Shown in pieces: positions 21,032-25,368 of a stretch of 25,368 nucleotides of DNA. The DNA lies in assembly GCA_017631745.1 (NCBI GenBank), contig JAGBSR010000197.1, positions 1-25,368 on the forward strand, written 5' to 3'. The position numbers and the translations under genes are program-made. The notes beneath the pieces are model-generated. The model worked only from the letters and a program-made list of their open reading frames with translations. It had not been told where the DNA came from and made no database searches. The DNA is from Clostridia bacterium (GTDB taxonomy: Bacteria; Bacillota; Clostridia; Oscillospirales; Acutalibacteraceae). The first letter of the stretch is position 1. Every line of letters starts with the position of its first letter.

Positions 21032-21885
21032 TACTTCTTCCTCCTTGTCAGCTTGAATGTACCATTTTTGGTTTCTTCGGGTACCATATAGTTTGTAAGC
21101 TCTTCGTTGAGCTCACCGAGAGTCAGATCTCTTACAAGAGTACCGCCGTTGGCAAGGGAGATTGAGCCCGTTTCCTCAGATACGATTACAACAAGAGCAT
21201 CGCTGTGCTCCGTTACGCCGATACCGGCTCTGTGTCTTGTGCCGAGTTCTTTGCTGATTTCATTCTGAGTCAGAGGCAGAATACAGCCTGCCGAATGAAT
21301 ACGGTTGTCTCTTATAACCATCGCACCGTCGTGTAAAGGTGCCTTCGGGAAGAAGACATTTTCGATAACGGCACTTGATATAGCCGAATCTATGGCTGTG
21401 CCTGTGCTGAGCACCTCACCTAGCATTGTGCCGCCCTCAATAACAATAAGAGCACCTATCTTCTTTTCGCTCATATTTGCCGCTGCCTTGGCAATATTTG
21501 AAGCGCTGGTGCGAAGCTCCTCCTGAGCATAGTTGCCGTTGCGAAGAGAAAACAGTGAAACCTTTTTGAAATCACCTCGGCCGAAGCTTTCAATTGCCTG
21601 TCTGATTTCAGGCTGAAAGAGAAGTATCATAACAATTACGATGTCGCCGAAAAGATGGCTGAATAAATAGCTCGACGTTGACATATTCAGAGTGGAAACT
21701 ATAAAGTAAACCACACCCATAAATACAATACCCTTAACAAGATTGAACGCTCTTGTCTGTCTGACAAGCTTGATGCAATAATAAAGCACAAGGGCAACGA
21801 GAGCTATATCTATAAGATCATACCACTTTATGTCTAAAACAAGTTTAATTACGGCATCGCCCATATTTTTCAAAATTTCTGACAT
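21031..21885 (-). CDS. cdaA: Diadenylate cyclase CdaA
   Basis: Makes c-di-AMP from two ATP; this messenger controls potassium and osmolyte transport and cell-wall homeostasis. Three N-terminal membrane helices (about 24-41, 52-66, 80-92), then the DAC domain (about 118-260) with PLHDGAMVI (DGA 186-188) and GTRHRAGIG (RHR 217-219), both catalytic motifs intact. Start ATG at 21885 was preferred over an ATG eleven codons upstream, because AAAGGAGGAAG lies just before it and the upstream peptide is basic and not conserved-looking. 284 residues is standard. Transcribed from the promoter at 21937-21965 with cdaR and the FAD oxidoreductase. Confidence 0.96.
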   Translation of the reverse strand: MSEILKNMGDAVIKLVLDIKWYDLIDIALVALVLYYCIKLVRQTRAFNLVKGIVFMGVVYFIVSTLNMSTSSYLFSHLFGDIVIVMILLFQPEIRQAIESFGRGDFKKVSLFSLRNGNYAQEELRTSASNIAKAAANMSEKKIGALIVIEGGTMLGEVLSTGTAIDSAISSAVIENVFFPKAPLHDGAMVIRDNRIHSAGCILPLTQNEISKELGTRHRAGIGVTEHSDALVVIVSEETGSISLANGGTLVRDLTLGELNEELTNYMVPEETKNGTFKLTRRKK

Positions 21886-21936
21886 AGTCTTCCTCCTTTT
21901 TATACTATATCTATACATAGTTATCCTATCTTATTT

Positions 21937-21965
21937 ATTGTATCATAAATTATCTCTTTTTGCAA
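21937..21965 (-). promoter_or_regulatory. Sigma-A promoter for cdaA-cdaR
   Basis: Minus strand TTGCAA, 17-bp spacer, TACAAT. The -35 and most of the spacer lie inside the last codons of the cysteine-desulfurase-like gene. Confidence 0.72.
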
Positions 21966-23094
21966 TTTTATTAAGAGAAAATACAAAATTTTTTATATCT
22001 TTTTTTGTATTGAACCAACCAGGGCTTACTCTGAGCACTCCGCTGTTTTCCGTACCGCAGGTATGATGGCTGAGATATGCACAGTGATAGCCCGCTCTGA
22101 CGGCTATATTCTTATCGTTTAGCATATCTGCAACTCTTTCGCTGTGGAGATTTTTCAGATTAAGAGCTACCAAGGGTGCAGGATTTTTACCTGCTATATT
22201 TCCGTAAAGCTCCACTCCCCTGATTACGGATAAATCCTCTCTGAGGATTTTGCAAAGATAAGCTTCTTTTCTGTGTATCGCCTCTTCTCCGCCTACAGAC
22301 GAGATATAGTCCATTCCCTTTTTAAGTCCCCATATTCCCGGCAGATTAACCGTACCGCTTTCAAGCTTATCGGGATAAACATCAGGCTGGCTTGCACTCA
22401 TAGAAAAGCTACCCGTACCGCCCTGACAAAGAGGGGCAACATCTGCCTCATCCCCTATAAGCACCATACCCGTACCCATAGGCCCGAAAAGACCTTTATG
22501 CCCCGGTACGCAAAGAATATCGATATTCATCCTTTTCATATCAATTCTGTAGGTGCCTGCACTCTGAGCTGCGTCAACTATAAAGGTAATCCCCCGTTTC
22601 GCAAGCTCTGCCCCGAGCTTTTCAGTAGGTAAAACCGTGCCGAAAACATTGGACACCATTGTGCATATAACGACAACTGTGTTGTTTTTAATCAGAGAGA
22701 TAAAATTTCTTACAGTTTTCTCTTCACTCAATGGGTCAACCTCTGCAACGCTGTAGGTGATGATGCCTTTTTCTGCAAGATAGTGAACAGGCCGAAGTAC
22801 CGAGTTGTGCTCAAGGCAGGATACTATCACATGGTCGCCCTTTTGCACAGTACCTTTAATTGCAGTATTGAGAGATGCGGTGCAGTTGCAGGTAAAGATG
22901 ACTCTTTCGCTTTCGCAGTTGAACATATTGCCCGCCTTATCTCTTGCCGAATATACCATTTCTCCTGCTCTTGCGGTCATTCTGTGTCCGCCCCTGCCTG
23001 CATTTGCGCCCACATATTTCTGAGCATACACCATTGCATTTATTACCGATTCGGGTTTGGGATAAGAGGTTGCGGCATTATCAAGATAAATCAT
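21943..23094 (-). CDS. Class V aminotransferase, cysteine desulfurase-like
   Basis: 383-residue PLP enzyme. Starts MIYLDNAATSYPKPE, the typical cysteine desulfurase opening. His96 (LEHNS), Asp174 and Gln177 (FIVDAAQSAG) and the PLP lysine Lys200 (VPGHKGLFGP) are in place. The C-terminal RAGYHCAYLSHHTCGTENSG block carries the likely persulfide cysteine in HCA, and VLRVSPGWFNTKKDI is characteristic of the EF2568/CsdA-like subgroup, not IscS/NifS. Predicted to release sulfur (or selenium) from cysteine/selenocysteine onto a carrier. It overlaps the DUF3343 gene by 4 nt (ATGA). No SufU, IscU or SelD lies in this window. Confidence 0.9.
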   Translation of the reverse strand: MIYLDNAATSYPKPESVINAMVYAQKYVGANAGRGGHRMTARAGEMVYSARDKAGNMFNCESERVIFTCNCTASLNTAIKGTVQKGDHVIVSCLEHNSVLRPVHYLAEKGIITYSVAEVDPLSEEKTVRNFISLIKNNTVVVICTMVSNVFGTVLPTEKLGAELAKRGITFIVDAAQSAGTYRIDMKRMNIDILCVPGHKGLFGPMGTGMVLIGDEADVAPLCQGGTGSFSMSASQPDVYPDKLESGTVNLPGIWGLKKGMDYISSVGGEEAIHRKEAYLCKILREDLSVIRGVELYGNIAGKNPAPLVALNLKNLHSERVADMLNDKNIAVRAGYHCAYLSHHTCGTENSGVLRVSPGWFNTKKDIKNFVFSLNKIAKRDNL

Positions 23095-23321
23095 AGTCTG
23101 TCACGGTAGCTTTCCACACCTAAATTTTTTATGTGGTGCTGCATAATAATGTCATAAGCTGACCATATATCAGAATAAACAAAAAGTGCAAAATTACAGC
23201 CCTCTTTATGGTTGGGATTCGGGTTTCTCTTGAGTCGTGATTTTATGCCGTGTTTATTGAGAATAACTCTGGCCTTTTCACCGAGAGTCTGACTTTCAAA
23301 TTTTATATATGTGTGAGTCAA
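23091..23321 (-). CDS. DUF3343 putative S/Se carrier-like protein
   Basis: 76-residue protein with a beta-alpha-beta pattern: YIKFESQTLGEKARVILNKHG (about 5-25), a basic RLKRNPNPNHKEGCNFALFV stretch with the single cysteine (Cys49 region), and a C-terminal helix. This fits the DUF3343 (PF11823) group, proposed as sulfur/selenium carriers next to class V aminotransferases. The start is TTG at 23319-23321, because a strong SD (AAGGAGGAG) lies 8 nt before it and no ATG/GTG fits the frame. Translationally coupled to the desulfurase-like gene. The role as carrier is inferred from family and neighbour. Confidence 0.75.
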   Translation of the reverse strand: MTHTYIKFESQTLGEKARVILNKHGIKSRLKRNPNPNHKEGCNFALFVYSDIWSAYDIIMQHHIKNLGVESYRDRL

Positions 23322-23354
23322 GGGTCACTCCTCCTTAATATAATTTCTCCCTAC

Positions 23355-23360
23355 ATTATA
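23355..23360 (-). promoter_or_regulatory. Possible -10 box for the DUF3343 pair
   Basis: A TATAAT on the minus strand 34 bp before the TTG start. The -35 region at 17 bp is poor (TGTCCG), so this is tentative. Confidence 0.35.
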
Positions 23361-23383
23361 TGTTTTCCCTTGTCTCACGGACA

Positions 23384-23416
23384 CAAAAAAGCGTACCCGT
23401 AAAGAAACGGATACGC
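23384..23416 (-). terminator. Intrinsic terminator of the GH13 gene
   Basis: Minus strand 10-bp stem GCGUAUCCGU / ACGGGUACGC (one U-G), 6-nt loop, then UUUUUU. 12 nt past the stop. Confidence 0.93.
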
Positions 23417-23428
23417 CGTGTGTTATGC

Positions 23429-25333
23429 TTATCTTACCTTATAGAGATTTGCCTCAAAGGGTACAAGAAGAGCACCTTTATTTGCCTTGATGTTTGATGC
23501 AACAAGCTCAAAGCCGTTGGTGCACACAGGCTTTTTCTGCTGTTTGTCTGTGAGGTTGATTTCGATATAGTATGTGTCCTTTTCACCGAGACGGTAATAT
23601 GAAAGTACATTGCTCCACTTTTCTTTTGCAAGTCTGAAGTCGCCGTAAACAAGAGTCGGTATCTCGTGACGAAGTGCTATCATCTTGCGGTAGAAGTTGA
23701 GCACTGAATCTTCATCCTTATCCTGAGCTTCAACATTAATTTTCTCATAGTTCGGCATACATTCAATCCAGGGTGTGCCTGTGGTGAAGCCTGCATTCTC
23801 TTCGGCTGTCCAACACATAGGAGTACGGCAGTTGTCGCGTGAACCTGCAAGGATATTTTCATAAGCCTGCTGACGGGTCATACCCTTTTCGGTCTGCTCC
23901 TTGAAGTAGTTGAGAGACTCAACATCCTTGAAGTCATAGGGTGACTCGAAAGCGGCATTTGTCATACCGATTTCCTGACCCTGATATACAAAGGGTACAC
24001 CCTTGAAGGTCATCTGCATAAGAGCAAGAAGCTTTGAAAGCTCATTTCTGAAGTGTCCGTCGGGACAAACCTTGCTTGTCATTCTTGTGGTATCGTGGTT
24101 TTCAAAGAATACAGTCGGCCAGCAATGGTTGCCGTAATTAAGTTGCCATTTAACAAGCTCTTTTGCCATAGGACGAAGGTCGTATTTATATTTCTGCATT
24201 CTCTTCTTGCCGGGGTTTTCTACATGATCAAAGGCGAAAACAACATTGAGCTCTTCTCTGTAGTCACCTGTCATAAGTTTTGACATTTCTATGCCGGTGC
24301 CCTGACACTCACCAACGGTGAAAGCATCATATTTGCCGAAGGTATTGACATTGAGCTCGTGTAAAAACTCGTGAAGACGAGGTCCGTAGAAATAATGCTC
24401 AACACCCTTGAAGCCCATAAGTGAGCCGATAACATCGTTACCGTCGGGAAGACCGTCAGCCTTTGAAATAAAGCTAATAACATCAAGACGGAAGCCGTCA
24501 ACACCTTTTTTGAGCCAGAAGTTGACCATATCATAGAGGTCTTTTCTCAGGTTTTCATTTTCCCAGTTGAAGTCCATCTGCTTTGAGGAGAACAGATGCA
24601 TTGCCCACTGCTTCCTCTCGGGATAGTAATTCCAAGCCTTACCGCTGAAAATTGATTCCCAGTTGTTGGGAGGTGTGTTTTCGTCTCCGTCACGCCAGAT
24701 GTAATAATCTTTATAAGGCGAGTCGGGGTCGCTGACTGAGGATTTGAACCATTCGTGCTCGTCAGAGCTATGATTGATAACAAGGTCCATAATGAGCTTG
24801 ATGTCGCGTTTGTGAGCTTCTTTGAGGAGTTTATCGAAGTCCTTCATTGTGCCGAACTCTTCCATTATCTTGCGATAATCTCTGATGTCATAGCCGTTAT
24901 CATCATTGGGTGAATCATAAATAGGACTGCACCAGATAGCATTGATACCGAGCTCTTTGAGATAGTCGAGCTTTTCGATGATACCCTTAAGGTCACCGAT
25001 ACCGTCGCCGTTTGAGTCTTTGAATGAACGGGGATAAATCTGATAGAATACAGCTTCCTTCCACCACTTCTTTTCAACAGGTGCATCGTCTTCAAGGGGA
25101 ACACTCTGCTCGCTGTTGAGAATGCCTAAAAGTGAATCGATAAAGGCATCGTCAATCTTACCGCCTGAAATCTTCTGCATCTTGCCGAGAGTCAGCTTTG
25201 CAAGAGGGCCTTTTTTTAAAATATCAATGCTCATACCAACACTGTAGAGCGCCTTTGCAAGTATATCGTGACCTGCGGGAGTCTCTAAAATTTCACCTAT
25301 GGGGGTATTTCTTGTTACTGTAATACTCTTCAT
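23429..25333 (-). CDS. GH13 alpha-glucosidase (oligo-1,6-glucosidase-like)
   Basis: 634-residue cytoplasmic glycoside hydrolase, expected to release glucose from short alpha-glucans or isomalto-oligosaccharides. Catalytic domain starts at WWKEAVFYQIYPRSF (about 90-104), followed by the Ca-site DSNGDGIGD (106-114), DLVINHSS (183-190), nucleophile Asp284 in GFRLDVISF, acid/base Glu342 in TVGECQG, and Asp414 in ENHDTTRM. Order and spacing match the oligo-1,6-glucosidase branch. Unusual: about 88 residues precede the catalytic domain, starting TRNTPIGEILETPAGHDIL, helical and resembling the small TPxGEIL-type accessory segment seen in some clostridial glycosidases. No signal peptide. SD TTGGAGGATT before the ATG. 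The upstream 35 bases to the window edge are too short to show a promoter. Confidence 0.9.
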   Translation of the reverse strand: MKSITVTRNTPIGEILETPAGHDILAKALYSVGMSIDILKKGPLAKLTLGKMQKISGGKIDDAFIDSLLGILNSEQSVPLEDDAPVEKKWWKEAVFYQIYPRSFKDSNGDGIGDLKGIIEKLDYLKELGINAIWCSPIYDSPNDDNGYDIRDYRKIMEEFGTMKDFDKLLKEAHKRDIKLIMDLVINHSSDEHEWFKSSVSDPDSPYKDYYIWRDGDENTPPNNWESIFSGKAWNYYPERKQWAMHLFSSKQMDFNWENENLRKDLYDMVNFWLKKGVDGFRLDVISFISKADGLPDGNDVIGSLMGFKGVEHYFYGPRLHEFLHELNVNTFGKYDAFTVGECQGTGIEMSKLMTGDYREELNVVFAFDHVENPGKKRMQKYKYDLRPMAKELVKWQLNYGNHCWPTVFFENHDTTRMTSKVCPDGHFRNELSKLLALMQMTFKGVPFVYQGQEIGMTNAAFESPYDFKDVESLNYFKEQTEKGMTRQQAYENILAGSRDNCRTPMCWTAEENAGFTTGTPWIECMPNYEKINVEAQDKDEDSVLNFYRKMIALRHEIPTLVYGDFRLAKEKWSNVLSYYRLGEKDTYYIEINLTDKQQKKPVCTNGFELVASNIKANKGALLVPFEANLYKVR

Positions 25334-25368
25334 AATAATCCTCCAAAAATTTGCTAAATCTATAATAA

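Noticed and set aside
23434..23652. 72-codon minus-strand frame inside the 3' end of the GH13 gene
   Set aside because: Out-of-frame shadow of the glucosidase with no SD.

Overview
The window looks like chromosomal core DNA of an anaerobic, spore-forming, low-to-medium GC Firmicute, most likely a gut clostridium of the Ruminococcaceae/Oscillospiraceae type. The evidence is spo0A next to spoIVB, a clostridial 2[4Fe-4S] ferredoxin, TmcAL, RicT, the CdaA/CdaR pair and many SD-type AGGAGG ribosome binding sites. No tRNA, rRNA, CRISPR array, phage gene or transposase was seen. Most genes lie on the minus strand; mtaB, an acyltransferase/zinc-ribbon pair and holB-ricT lie on the plus strand.

Layout. 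0.1-1.7 kb (-): rnhB then an M19 dipeptidase. 1.75-3.0 kb (-): a small, apparently autoregulated operon of a two-helix membrane protein, a TetR-type repressor and a 45-residue membrane peptide whose stop lies inside the terminator; a perfect 19-bp palindrome sits in front. 3.06-4.35 kb (-): BD-FAE-like esterase and P-loop kinase-like protein. 4.6-7.65 kb (-): D-Ala-D-Ala carboxypeptidase, pgi and a small P-loop ATPase, with a consensus-like promoter before pgi. 7.78-9.07 kb (+): mtaB, then a stretch bounded by 25-bp inverted repeats. 9.36-10.8 kb (-): ferredoxin and tmcAL, each with its own promoter. 11.0-12.6 kb (+): acyltransferase and 68-aa zinc-ribbon protein behind a perfect sigma-A promoter. 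12.7-14.55 kb (+): holB-ricT. 14.6-17.3 kb (-): a decayed DUF1622 gene, spo0A and spoIVB. 17.6-21.9 kb (-): cdaA-cdaR-FAD oxidoreductase, then a flavodoxin-like protein. 21.9-25.3 kb (-): a GH13 glucosidase with an unusual N-terminal extension, then a DUF3343/cysteine-desulfurase-like pair.

The most unusual structure is not a protein. Two 87-88-nt intergenic elements (12618-12704 and 17451-17538) each fold as a closing stem plus three hairpins with almost no unpaired linker, forming a cloverleaf or four-way junction. They are related to each other in inverted orientation, and paired positions differ by compensating changes. A second hairpin family touches the 3' ends of two minus-strand genes (near 82-136 and 18250-18300). 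Tandem short hairpins lie at 4414-4475.

Gene-free stretches: 1-124 holds the first hairpin repeat and otherwise AT-rich sequence. 2989-3062, 10876-11008 and 15921-16050 show nothing more that I can support. All assignments come from reading the sequence; no database search was run.
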